The position numbers and the translations under genes were made by a program. Below, one piece after another: positions 1-7,861 of a stretch of 63,393 nucleotides of DNA (positions within the stretch are counted from its first letter, which is position 1; each line of letters begins with the position of its first letter). The notes below the pieces were generated by a model. It was not told the origin of the DNA and did no database searches. It saw nothing but the letters and a program-made list of their open reading frames with translations. The stretch lies in NCBI GenBank assembly GCA_022564055.1, contig JADFMD010000005.1, positions 1 through 63,393 on the forward strand. The letters are read 5' to 3'. The stretch is from Gemmatimonadota bacterium. GTDB taxonomy: Bacteria; Gemmatimonadota; Gemmatimonadetes; Longimicrobiales; Gaopeijiaceae.

Positions 1-754
1 CTCGCCCTTCTCCTTCTCTTCCCCCTCCTCCCTTTTCCTTCCCTTCCTTTCCCTCCCCCCCCCCCCCTCCCGCGCTTCCCCGTCCGGGCTGCAGCACGAA
101 CGTCAATTCGACCTCCAACTCGGTGTTGGAGGGAAACGCGCCCGTCATCTGCATATATATAGAGCTGCGGCTCGGATCGAGTCTGTACGTCCCAGGACGC
201 ATCCGCTGACCAGCGCCAATCGCATCCCGGACGAGGAAGCCCGTCAGATCGACGAGCACCCGGCCGGCCCTCTCGGCCTCCACCGTGAATCCCCATAGTA
301 TAGAGCGCGCGAAGGCATCTCTTACGGCCCGGACTTCCTCTGCGTTGTCCGAAAGAGCGCGGAAGCGGTAGTTCGGCTGCACCATCATCACCTTGCGGCC
401 GACTCTCTCGAACTTCACGATCCGGGACCCGCGCAGAGCCCCGCGGTCCAGACCGAGGTCGTTCGATCCCAAACCGGCGCCGAATCCGATGTAATGGATC
501 ATTTCCTGGTCGAGGTGCGGAATCTCCATCCACAATTGCCCTTGGTCCTCATCCCAATACAGAGGAAGAAACCCGTCGATTTTTTCCATGCCCTCGGTCT
601 TCTCGGCGATCGACGGCAGATCGGTCGTCGGGGGTACGGCCGGGCCTTGGGCGACCAAGGCGAGCGGAAGTGTGACCGAGAGGCCGAGTTGCGTGGCAAA
701 CACGACGACCGTGGTGATGATCTTTCGAGTACGGCTTTTGGGCGTGGGGTTCAT
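1..754 (-). CDS. Zinc-dependent metalloprotease, DUF5117-type, N-terminal part (runs off the window)
   Basis: The frame is open from an ATG at 754 to the window edge, about 251 residues, so only the N-terminus is present. An SD-like GGAGA lies about 7 nt upstream. Residues 1-36 form a signal peptide ending near VAQG, so the product is exported. The following sequence (KIDGFLPLYWDEDQGQLW, then IPHLDQEMIHYIGFGAGLGSND, LDRG, RIVKFERVGRKVMMVQPN, YRF) matches the N-terminal DUF5118/DUF5117 region of the large secreted metalloproteases common in Gemmatimonadota and Bacteroidota. The HExxH zinc site of that family would lie beyond the window. The last ~25 residues are a Gly/Glu/Lys low-complexity stretch containing a 13-G run (55-67), where length changes would shift the frame. 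The family call is from remembered sequence pattern. Confidence 0.75.
   Translation of the reverse strand, partial: MNPTPKSRTRKIITTVVVFATQLGLSVTLPLALVAQGPAVPPTTDLPSIAEKTEGMEKIDGFLPLYWDEDQGQLWMEIPHLDQEMIHYIGFGAGLGSNDLGLDRGALRGSRIVKFERVGRKVMMVQPNYRFRALSDNAEEVRAVRDAFARSILWGFTVEAERAGRVLVDLTGFLVRDAIGAGQRMRPGTYRLDPSRSSIYMQMTGAFPSNTELEVELTFVLQPGRGSAGGGGGEGKEGKEKGGGGREGEGR
55..67. repeat. 13-bp poly-C (poly-G on the coding strand) homopolymer
   Basis: Thirteen consecutive C on the + strand lie inside an 80-bp almost pure pyrimidine tract (1-80). On the coding strand this is a G-run in a Gly codon series. The reading frame is intact through it. Such a run is prone to slippage in replication and in sequencing. 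Confidence 0.9.
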
Positions 755-879
755 TTCAGGTCTCCTTGGGCTCCGAGTGCCGCTTTGAGGACGGGCGGAC
801 GGTGAGAACATGCGGCCCAGGACCTGCGGTGGAAACCAGAACCATTGCAAAACTGGGCTGCTATGCCACAGGATTGACC
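755..879. promoter_or_regulatory. Divergent intergenic region between the metalloprotease and the GspE-like gene
   Basis: This 125-bp gap separates two divergently oriented starts (754 on the minus strand, 880 on the plus strand) and must hold both promoters. I see no convincing -35/-10 pair or palindrome. The GspE-like frame stays open upstream to 766, but the similarity to the family begins only after 880. Confidence 0.4.
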
Positions 880-2064
880 ATGGATCACAATCCCGGAAAA
901 GAAGCCCCCGAAGTCGCGTTTCTCGAGTCGGCACTCCGGGGGGCGATTTCGCAGGATGCCTCCCACATCCATATCGAACCGGTGGATGACGATGTCGCCG
1001 TGCGATTTCGCGTCGGTCGGGAATATCGGGAATTCGCGAGTGAGCCTCAGGACATCTTGGCGGTGATGACGAGACTTCGGACCTTAGCGGGCCTCGGTGT
1101 GGTGCCACCCCTCGGGCCGGAGTGGGGTGTCATCGAATTCGAAAACGGGGGAAAGACGCATCGGTTCGCCACCCAGATGTTGCCAAGCGTCACGGGTGAA
1201 AAAGCCATACTTCAGGTGCTCCGCGAGACCCATATGGACCCCCGGCGTCTCGACGAGTTGGGCATGTTGGACAATCAGTTGGCCACCTTGAAGTCCACCC
1301 TCAAACGGAGGTCTGGACTCATCGTACTGTGCGGACCTGCGGGCAGTGGCCTGGACACCACCGCGTACGCTTCGCTGCTGCTGATCGACCGTGGCGCCCG
1401 CAGCGTGGCGACGATCGAAAGGGTCGCTCAAGGGCAGGTCCCCGGCGTGCACCGGATGGAGGCTGGGGACGTGGACGAAAAGAACGCGATGCTCCGGGCG
1501 CTCATGAGGACCGATACCGATGTCGTCTATGTGCAAGACCTCACCGGAGTTGAAACCACTACCTTGGCACTGAGCGCGGCAATCGAGCATCAAAAGCTCG
1601 TGATCGCCTCGCTCCATAGCTCCAATGCGGTGGCGGCCGTCACGCATTTCGTGAATCTGGGGATCGAGCCGTGGCTCGTCGGGAGCGGCATCGCGCTCAT
1701 TCAGGCGCAGCGCCTACTACGGTGTCTCTGCGCCGAGTGCCGGGAGCATGCTGTGATTCTGGGAACGCCAACGCCCGATGATCAACCCGGGCGCAATACG
1801 CCGGAGCCCTTCGCCTCACACCGGGCGGTCGGATGCGACGCATGTCATGGCCTCGGCTATACGGACGAACGAGTTCTCGTGTGTGAGTCGATGCCGTTCT
1901 CAGATCATCTCCAGCAACTGGTCACCGAAAGAGCCTCGGAAAGCGAGCTTCAGGCAGAAGCGGTGCAGGAGTGCATGACCACCCTACGCTCGATGGCGCT
2001 GGGTTTGGCCCGCAAGGGGGTCACCACGCTGAACGAGGTCTACCTCCACACGCCTCCCGAATAG
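880..2064 (+). CDS. GspE/PilB-family secretion ATPase-like protein with degenerate Walker A
   Basis: The 394-residue protein follows the GspE/PilB plan. An N2-like segment has ASHIHIEP (about residue 27; family SDIHIEP) and RFRVGRE. It is followed by a P-loop region, a LHSSN segment (about 245; family LHTND), the AQRLLRCLCAEC Cys motif (about 280) and GCDACHGLGYTDERVLVCE (about 320). These domains normally drive type II secretion or type IV pilus assembly from the cytoplasmic face of the inner membrane. The P-loop reads GPAGSGLDTT (about 149-158) instead of GPTGSGKTT, so the catalytic lysine is missing, and the Asp box is altered to VYVQDLTGVETT. No other pilus or secretion gene is nearby. 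ATG 880 is preferred over an upstream frame extension to 766, because it starts just before the conserved region and has AGGA upstream. Probably a pseudo-ATPase or regulator. Confidence 0.75.
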   Translation: MDHNPGKEAPEVAFLESALRGAISQDASHIHIEPVDDDVAVRFRVGREYREFASEPQDILAVMTRLRTLAGLGVVPPLGPEWGVIEFENGGKTHRFATQMLPSVTGEKAILQVLRETHMDPRRLDELGMLDNQLATLKSTLKRRSGLIVLCGPAGSGLDTTAYASLLLIDRGARSVATIERVAQGQVPGVHRMEAGDVDEKNAMLRALMRTDTDVVYVQDLTGVETTTLALSAAIEHQKLVIASLHSSNAVAAVTHFVNLGIEPWLVGSGIALIQAQRLLRCLCAECREHAVILGTPTPDDQPGRNTPEPFASHRAVGCDACHGLGYTDERVLVCESMPFSDHLQQLVTERASESELQAEAVQECMTTLRSMALGLARKGVTTLNEVYLHTPPE

Positions 2065-2249
2065 GACACAGGGCCGCTTACTCCCACGGCGCGTAGGGTG
2101 GGCGCAGGCCATGTCGGTCGCGGGTCAGGTTGCCGGACACGACGTTACGGCCCATCCTGCTCGGAGCCTCGGCTGACGCTTCAGGCCCTTCCCATGGGGA
2201 CGCCCATCTCCAAGGCCTGAGCGGAACCGCTCTCTAATGGAGATTGAAG

Positions 2250-3872
2250 ATGCGCCCCTTCTTGCCACGCCCCGTCGCCGCCACGCTGGCGGCCCTTGTT
2301 TTTCTCCCAGCTGCATCAGCCGCAAGAACGACCCAGGACGCGGACCCCCGCCTCGAAGCCATGAAAATCGAGGCGCTGGAGTTGGTCGAGGGTCGCGCGA
2401 AACTCGTTCAGGAGATCGTCGATCAGCTCTTTTCGTTCGGCGAGCTCGGCTTTCAGGAGTTCGAGACCCAGCGGTACTTGACCGGGTTGCTGGCAGACAA
2501 CGGCTTCGAGATCGAGTTGGGGGTCGCCGGAATGCCCAGCGCATGGACCGCGAGGTGGGGCTCAGGCAGCCCGGTGATCGCCCTGGGATCGGACGTGGAT
2601 GGGATTCCTCAATCCAATCAAAAGCCCGGCGTGGGGTACCGCGAGCCGATCCTCTCCATGGCTCCGGGCCATGGGGAGGGACACAACTCCGGGCAAGCGG
2701 TGAACATCGTCGCCGCCCTCGCGGTGAAGGAGATCATGGAGCGCGAGGGCATATCGGGTACGCTGCTCATCTGGCCAGGCATCGCCGAGGAGCAACTGGG
2801 GTCCAAGGCCTTCTTCGTGCGGGATGGTGTCTTCGATGGGGTGGACGTGAACCTGTTCACCCACGTCTCGTCGAACTTCGGCGTGTCGTGGGGCCAGAGC
2901 GGCGGCAACGCCCTCATTTCGGTCCAATTCAGCTTTACCGGGGAGACCGCACATTCCGCCAGCTCGCCCTGGCGGGGACGGTCTGCGCTGGACGCCGTCA
3001 TGTTGATGGCGCAAGCGTGGGAGTTCAAACGGGAGCATCTCCGACCCGCCGCCCGCTCGCACTACATCATCGTGGAAGGCGGTGACCAGCCGAACGTGGT
3101 GCCGCAGCGGGCCAAGATCTGGTTTTTCTTCAGAGAGCGTGACTACGAGCTGACCATGGAGCAATACGACGCGGCAATCCTCATGGCGGAGGGCGCGGCC
3201 CTCATGACCGGAACGGCGATCGACACCATTCAGGTCGTGGGCTCGGCGTGGAGCCGCCACTTCAACAAGCCGGTGGCCGAGGTCACATACGAGAACATTC
3301 AGCGCGTAGGATTGCCGGACTGGTCCGAGGACGACCAGACTCTGGCCAACGGACTCCAGCGGGAGCTGGGTCAGGAGGAGCGGGGGCTGCCGGACTCGAT
3401 TGGAGCTCTCCGGGGACCCGTGGACCTCGAGCGGTCGTTGGGGGGTGGCTCGGATGACATCGGCGACGTGTCGTGGAACATGCCGACCGTGACACTGCGT
3501 TACCCCGCTAACATGCCGGGTGGCCCCGGGCACAATTGGGCCAACGGCATCGCGATGGCCACGCCGATCGCACACAAGGGCAGCTTGGCGGGTGCGAAGG
3601 TCCAGGCGCTCACCTTGCTGGATCTCTTCCTCCGGCCGGAGCTCGTGGAAGAAGCGTGGTCATACTTCAACGACGTCCAAGCACCGGAGCAGGAATACAT
3701 CCCATTCATCTCGGCCACGGACCAGCCTGCGATCTTCCTCAACGAGCAGATCATGCAGCGGTACCGGCCCCTGATGGAGCCCTACTACTACGACGCCACA
3801 CGATTCGACACGTATCTGGAGCAACTCGGCATCGAGTATCCCACCGTAAGGGAGAAGCCGATCGCGCCGTAA
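2250..3872 (+). CDS. Secreted M20-family amidohydrolase/peptidase
   Basis: This 540-residue protein starts with a signal peptide (about 1-22, ending PAASAA), so it acts outside the cytoplasm. M20 landmarks are the metal Asp in ALGSDVDGIP, the GHGEGHNSG loop (where AbgB-type enzymes have GHGCGHN), the catalytic Glu pair in WPGIAEEQLGSK, the dimerisation-domain motif GETAHSASSPWRGRSALDA and the late metal ligand region PGGPGHNWANG. Members hydrolyse amide bonds of N-acyl amino acids or aminobenzoyl-glutamate-like compounds; the substrate here is unknown. ATG 2250 with GGAG seven bases upstream is preferred to the TTG at 2244. The next gene starts 4 bp after the stop, so the two are probably cotranscribed. 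Confidence 0.88.
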   Translation: MRPFLPRPVAATLAALVFLPAASAARTTQDADPRLEAMKIEALELVEGRAKLVQEIVDQLFSFGELGFQEFETQRYLTGLLADNGFEIELGVAGMPSAWTARWGSGSPVIALGSDVDGIPQSNQKPGVGYREPILSMAPGHGEGHNSGQAVNIVAALAVKEIMEREGISGTLLIWPGIAEEQLGSKAFFVRDGVFDGVDVNLFTHVSSNFGVSWGQSGGNALISVQFSFTGETAHSASSPWRGRSALDAVMLMAQAWEFKREHLRPAARSHYIIVEGGDQPNVVPQRAKIWFFFRERDYELTMEQYDAAILMAEGAALMTGTAIDTIQVVGSAWSRHFNKPVAEVTYENIQRVGLPDWSEDDQTLANGLQRELGQEERGLPDSIGALRGPVDLERSLGGGSDDIGDVSWNMPTVTLRYPANMPGGPGHNWANGIAMATPIAHKGSLAGAKVQALTLLDLFLRPELVEEAWSYFNDVQAPEQEYIPFISATDQPAIFLNEQIMQRYRPLMEPYYYDATRFDTYLEQLGIEYPTVREKPIAP

Positions 3873-3876
3873 GGGC

Positions 3877-4266
3877 ATGACGCAAATTCCGGTTGTCGCG
3901 GCAGTCATCCGGAGGGAGAACAAGGTCCTTCTGGCCCGGAGGCCCGACCATAAGCGTCACGGAGGCTTGTGGGAGTTTCCGGGGGGAAAGGTCGACGAGG
4001 GGGAGACGGAAGTCGACGCGGTGACACGGGAGCTCCTGGAGGAGCTCGGGGTCGAGACGGTGTCGGTCGGGAGCGTGGTTTACGCGTGCCGAGACCCCGG
4101 GTCGCCATTTCTCGTTCGGTTTCTCGACGTGGCCATCCGTGGCGTGCCCGAGCCGACCGAGCACACAGAGATCAGTTGGATCGAGCCCGATTCCCTACCG
4201 GCGCTCGACCTCGCCCCGTGCGACGCCCGTTTCGTCGCAGAGCATCTTCTCCGGCTTCCGCGTTGA
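3877..4266 (+). CDS. Nudix (MutT-like) hydrolase
   Basis: This 129-residue cytoplasmic protein has a perfect Nudix box, G-x5-E-x7-REUxEExGU, at about residues 39-61 (GKVDEGE ... RELLEELGV). Nudix enzymes hydrolyse nucleoside diphosphates linked to another group. The short length, the WEFPGGK lead-in and the C-terminal ISWIEPDSLPALDLAPCD are typical of MutT/8-oxo-dGTPase-like members, but substrate cannot be fixed from sequence. It begins 4 bp after the M20 gene with an AAGGG upstream, which suggests translational coupling. It converges on the rRNA methyltransferase gene with a 23-bp gap. Confidence 0.9.
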   Translation: MTQIPVVAAVIRRENKVLLARRPDHKRHGGLWEFPGGKVDEGETEVDAVTRELLEELGVETVSVGSVVYACRDPGSPFLVRFLDVAIRGVPEPTEHTEISWIEPDSLPALDLAPCDARFVAEHLLRLPR

Positions 4267-4289
4267 TCCCATCAGGGCAGTCTCCGTTC

Positions 4290-5804
4290 CTACTCTTCTT
4301 GTCGGACCGGCGTCGCACGACTCGAGACCAACTCCAAGATCTTCGCGAGCCAACGCGCCTGCACCTTCGGAATCTCGTGGCGCACGGTTTCCCCCCGCAC
4401 GAGCCCCCGGCCCGCGACGTGCCCTTGAATGCCCAATGGCGCGAACCCCGATTCGACACCCGGGACCGGGACGTCCTCGCCGTCCAGGAGCTTCGCCCAC
4501 TCATCCAACGAGAGCGGGACCAGTTTGGGCAGGATCGCGTTCTCCAGCAGCCGAAACAGATCGTTGGTGGGCCGTGGCCGGTTCCGATAATCCGGCACCA
4601 TCGCCCTCAAGCCGACCGAGACCACCCGCCAGCGGTCGCTCTCGCCCCAGCTTCCCAAGGGCCAGCTTCCGCACCGATGGACCCAAAGATCCTCGCCTCT
4701 GACGATCCACCCGAAATCGCTCAGTACGTCCGCTCCGACCCCGAACAATGACTCCAGCCGATGGAAGGAGGCCTGGATCGTCTCAGCCGCGGCTTCGGGA
4801 TCCGTGCGCCCGTCGGGAAAGGCCGCCGGAACCGGACTCCACCCGGGCAACTCCACCGCATTATCCGGTCGAGGGTCCACGGAGGAGCCGGGGGGTGGGT
4901 CCCCGCCGAGCCGCGTGAGACGCGCCAAGAACAGTCCCCCGGAATCGAAATGGTGAGGATAGATCCGGCACGCCCCCTCGAGACTCGGGTCGAAGGTCAG
5001 TTCCTCGAAGGAGGTCAGTCCGGGAGAATGGGGGACGTCGACGGTAATCGGGTCGAGGGTCACGGGAGTGTCCTTCAGGACCCGGTCGACGACGGCCTCG
5101 TTCTCTTCCGGGGCAAACGTGCAGGTTGAGTAGAGAATCGTGCCCCCGGGGCGGGTGAGGGCGATGGCACGCCGGAGCAACGCCTCCTGCCGCTTCGGAG
5201 CTTGTCTTCGGAATTTCGCGGTCTGCCCCCGCGGCGTTCCACGCTTCCTGCGCATCGTCCCTTCGGCCGAGCACGGGACATCCACCAGAACCCGATCGAA
5301 CAGGGCCCCGTCCGGTAGCGACCGGCCGTCGCCCGCCACGACGAGCACGTTGGGGTGCGCCGTGCGGTACATATTTCCAAGGAGCGCCCGGATCCGGTCT
5401 TCGTTTCGGTCGACGGCCACGATGCAGCCGCGGTCCTGCATGAGGTCGGCGGCGTGGGTGGTCTTCCCCCCCGGGGCCGCGCAGAGATCCAGGACCCGCT
5501 CACCCGGACGCGGGCCCAGGAGCGGTGCGGCCACCCCCGTGGACGCCTGCTGGATGTAACAGAGGCCCAGCCAGTTCTCGAGCGTGTCCGCCACCGAATG
5601 GGGGCCATCGGTCACACGCAAGAAGTCTGGCAACCCCTCCACCTCCGAGAGGACGAACCCCTGGGTCTCGAGCCGGTCCTTGAGGCTTTTCGTCGAGATC
5701 CGTCCCGTGCGAACCCGAATCGTGGGCGGATCGCGACGTTGCATGGTGTCCTGAAAGCCCTCCCAATCGGGGATGATCGTTCGGTACCGTTCGAGTGGAT
5801 TCAT
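4290..5804 (-). CDS. RsmB/RsmF-type rRNA (cytosine-5) methyltransferase
   Basis: The 504-residue protein has the NOL1/NOP2/Sun fold. The SAM-binding motif LDLCAAPGGKTTHAADLM lies near residue 110, followed by the AVDRNEDR acidic loop. Motif IV is DVPCSAEGTMRRK (about 175) and motif VI is YSTCTFAPEENE (about 224). The TC cysteine is the usual attacking nucleophile and the PCS cysteine helps release product. The ~200-residue C-terminal region, ending KVQARWLAKILELV, matches the RNA-binding extension of RsmF/YebU-type enzymes, which modify 16S rRNA. The base modified is not inferable. The start ATG at 5804 has only a distant AGGTG upstream. Confidence 0.87.
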   Translation of the reverse strand: MNPLERYRTIIPDWEGFQDTMQRRDPPTIRVRTGRISTKSLKDRLETQGFVLSEVEGLPDFLRVTDGPHSVADTLENWLGLCYIQQASTGVAAPLLGPRPGERVLDLCAAPGGKTTHAADLMQDRGCIVAVDRNEDRIRALLGNMYRTAHPNVLVVAGDGRSLPDGALFDRVLVDVPCSAEGTMRRKRGTPRGQTAKFRRQAPKRQEALLRRAIALTRPGGTILYSTCTFAPEENEAVVDRVLKDTPVTLDPITVDVPHSPGLTSFEELTFDPSLEGACRIYPHHFDSGGLFLARLTRLGGDPPPGSSVDPRPDNAVELPGWSPVPAAFPDGRTDPEAAAETIQASFHRLESLFGVGADVLSDFGWIVRGEDLWVHRCGSWPLGSWGESDRWRVVSVGLRAMVPDYRNRPRPTNDLFRLLENAILPKLVPLSLDEWAKLLDGEDVPVPGVESGFAPLGIQGHVAGRGLVRGETVRHEIPKVQARWLAKILELVSSRATPVRQEE

Positions 5805-5874
5805 CCGATCAAGCGCACCTGCGTGTGAAGGCCGCGTTGGGTCTCCGGTCGACCTCGGGTCGCGGAAGCCTCGA

Positions 5875-6453
5875 TCAAGCCCGCCGCCACCGGAAACGAA
5901 GGAGCATCAGGACGACCAACACGGTCGTAGCCACCAACGGCCAATACGTATCCGCCTTCACCTGCCAATAGAAATGCAGCACGCCCAGACTCGTCGCCAC
6001 GTACACCAAGCGATGGAGCCTCTTCCAGTTCTTCTTGAGTCTCCGGATCCATCCCTTGGTCGAAGTGACGGCCAGAGGGATCAGCAGCAACCACGCTGTC
6101 ACTCCCGCAAGAATATATGGCCGTTCCACGATGTCCTCGATGATGAATGCGAGATCGAGGGTCTGATCCACGACGGAATACCAGAGGAAATGCATCGTCA
6201 GGTAGAAAAATGCGAAGAGGCCGACCGGGCGCCGGAGCGGAGCGAGGCTATTCCAGCCGGTGAGGCGCCGGATGGGGGTAATGGACAGAGTGACCAGGAG
6301 CGCAATCAGGGCCGTGTCGCCCAGTCGGTGCAGCACCTCCTCGATCGGGTTGGCGCCGAGGCGATCCGTAAAGCCGCGCCAAAGGAGCCACACCAGGGGC
6401 GCGAGCCCCAAGACCCAGACGAGCCCCTTGAGGAGGAGGCGGCGGCGCTTCAA
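5875..6453 (-). CDS. msrQ: MsrQ, haem-binding membrane subunit of the periplasmic methionine sulfoxide reductase
   Basis: This 192-residue protein has about five or six hydrophobic segments with the YedZ/MsrQ pattern: LGDTALIALLVTLSITPIRR, a TMHFLWYS haem-ligand histidine (about 88), RRLKKNWKRLHRLVY with another His, and GVLHFYW. MsrQ passes electrons from the quinone pool or flavin reductase across the inner membrane to MsrP. It starts at a TTG (6453) 20 bp after the msrP stop, in the same direction, which is the usual msrPQ arrangement. The TTG start has no clear SD, so the N-terminus is less certain than the identity. Confidence 0.9.
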   Translation of the reverse strand: MKRRRLLLKGLVWVLGLAPLVWLLWRGFTDRLGANPIEEVLHRLGDTALIALLVTLSITPIRRLTGWNSLAPLRRPVGLFAFFYLTMHFLWYSVVDQTLDLAFIIEDIVERPYILAGVTAWLLLIPLAVTSTKGWIRRLKKNWKRLHRLVYVATSLGVLHFYWQVKADTYWPLVATTVLVVLMLLRFRWRRA

Positions 6454-6473
6454 CCCGATTGGATTCGCTCCGC

Positions 6474-7463
6474 TCAGTAGTAGACCCGGAGATCCATCCC
6501 CGCGTAGAGGCTGGCCACCTGGTCGACGTACCCGTTGAACAGCAGCGTCTCACGTCTGCGGAACTCACCGAGCCGCCGCTCCCGCGCCTGGCTCCACCGC
6601 GGGTGGTTGACCGCCGGGTTCACGTTGGCGTAAAAGCCATACTCGGACGCGGCCGCCCTCTTCCACGAGTTATACGGCTCCTGCTCCATGAACGTCATGC
6701 TCACGATGGACTTGATGCCCTTGAACCCATATTTCCAGGGCACGACAAGCCGGATGGGCGCGCCGTTTTGGTTGGGGAGATCCCGACCGTAGACGCCAGT
6801 TGCCAGAATCGTGAGCGGGTGGCGCGCCTCATCGAGGCGCAGGCCCTCGACATAGGGCCAGTACAGGACTCTCGAACGTTGACCGGGCATCTGCACGGGA
6901 TCGTGGAGCGTCTTGAACTCTACGTACCGAGCGCTCCCGAGCGGCGCGGCGCGGTCGATCACGTCCTTGAGCGCGAAGCCATACCAGGGGATCACCATCG
7001 ACCACGCCTCTACGCACCGCATCCGATAGATCCGATCCTCCATGGTCCCGGGCTTGATGAAGTCCTCGAGCCCGTACACGCCCGGATTGGCGCACATCCC
7101 GCCCACCTCGATGGTCCAAGGCCGGGGCTGAAGCGTGTGAGCATTCTTGAACGGGTCGTCCTTCTGCGTTCCGAACTCGTAGAAGTTGTTGTAGGAGGTC
7201 ACGTCCTCATAAGGCGTCAACTCTTCGCCCATTTCGGAAACCACGCCGCTCCAGTCCCTCTGGCCACCCGGTGAGGTCTGCGCCGCCGCCGTGCCCGGCC
7301 CAACCATGAACCCGCCCCCTACGGCGCCACCGATCAGCGCACCCCCGGTAGCTCCCCCGAGAGCGATCCCGGCGGTCTTCCCAATGAACTCCCGGCGATT
7401 GATATAGACGCGCTCGGGCGTGATCTCGGACGACGGGATGTCGTCGGGCTTTCGGATCAACAT
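6474..7463 (-). CDS. msrP: MsrP, periplasmic molybdopterin methionine sulfoxide reductase
   Basis: The 329-residue protein begins with a Tat leader containing [16 protein letters not shown], so it is exported folded with molybdopterin bound. The family fingerprint is clear: [16 protein letters not shown], the Mo-coordinating cysteine in [16 protein letters not shown] (about residue 150), [22 protein letters not shown] and the C-terminal AGMDLRVYY. It reduces methionine sulfoxide in periplasmic proteins with electrons from MsrQ. ATG 7463 is chosen over an upstream extension because GGAG sits nine bases before it and the Tat motif follows at a normal distance. This enzyme and the SoxC homologue at 24.2 kb both need the molybdenum cofactor. 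Confidence 0.93.
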   Translation of the reverse strand: MLIRKPDDIPSSEITPERVYINRREFIGKTAGIALGGATGGALIGGAVGGGFMVGPGTAAAQTSPGGQRDWSGVVSEMGEELTPYEDVTSYNNFYEFGTQKDDPFKNAHTLQPRPWTIEVGGMCANPGVYGLEDFIKPGTMEDRIYRMRCVEAWSMVIPWYGFALKDVIDRAAPLGSARYVEFKTLHDPVQMPGQRSRVLYWPYVEGLRLDEARHPLTILATGVYGRDLPNQNGAPIRLVVPWKYGFKGIKSIVSMTFMEQEPYNSWKRAAASEYGFYANVNPAVNHPRWSQARERRLGEFRRRETLLFNGYVDQVASLYAGMDLRVYY

Positions 7464-7861
7464 GGTCGCATTCTCCAGTCGGGCGGGTAGCGGCCTGCAC
7501 ACCCGCCGAAGCGGGACGTCCTTAATCCCGAAAACAGGCTCGTAAGTTCCAATCCTACACGCTCCCCAAGGGGTAGTCCATAAACGCCAGGGGAGGGCCC
7601 CGTCCCCCGGAGACCTCTGGCCCCCGAGGCGCGTCCGTCAAGCGGCGAATTCATGATCCCCGGTCGGGGGCATCCGCCTTGCACGGGCACGAAGTGCCCG
7701 TCAGGTTGCGGCACAAGACACAAGGAGCCTCTCCGCTTGGGCGTCAATGTCGTGCCAGGGGGCTGCCTGCCGAGTGGCTCCCGCGCGATTAGTCTTGCTG
7801 TATTATCCGTGCGACGGAGGCGAGCTTCGGCTCCACGAATACTTTTTCTGAAAGCGCTTGA
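7464..7861. other. 398-bp gene-free divergent region
   Basis: This gap lies between the starts of msrP (minus) and the alkaline-phosphatase-like gene (plus). It contains a perfect 7-bp hairpin with a GAA loop at 7684-7700 and a TATTAT that could be a -10 element at 7801-7806, though no matching -35 is visible. No frame has convincing coding character. Several short GC-rich inverted segments around 7600-7670 could form further structure. Confidence 0.5.
7684..7700. repeat. Perfect inverted repeat (CGGGCAC-GAA-GTGCCCG)
   Basis: Seven-base arms are separated by a three-base GAA loop. There is no T-run, so an intrinsic terminator is unlikely. It is 162 bp upstream of the alkaline-phosphatase-like gene and 221 bp upstream of msrP; a role as operator or mRNA structure is conjecture. 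Confidence 0.6.
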
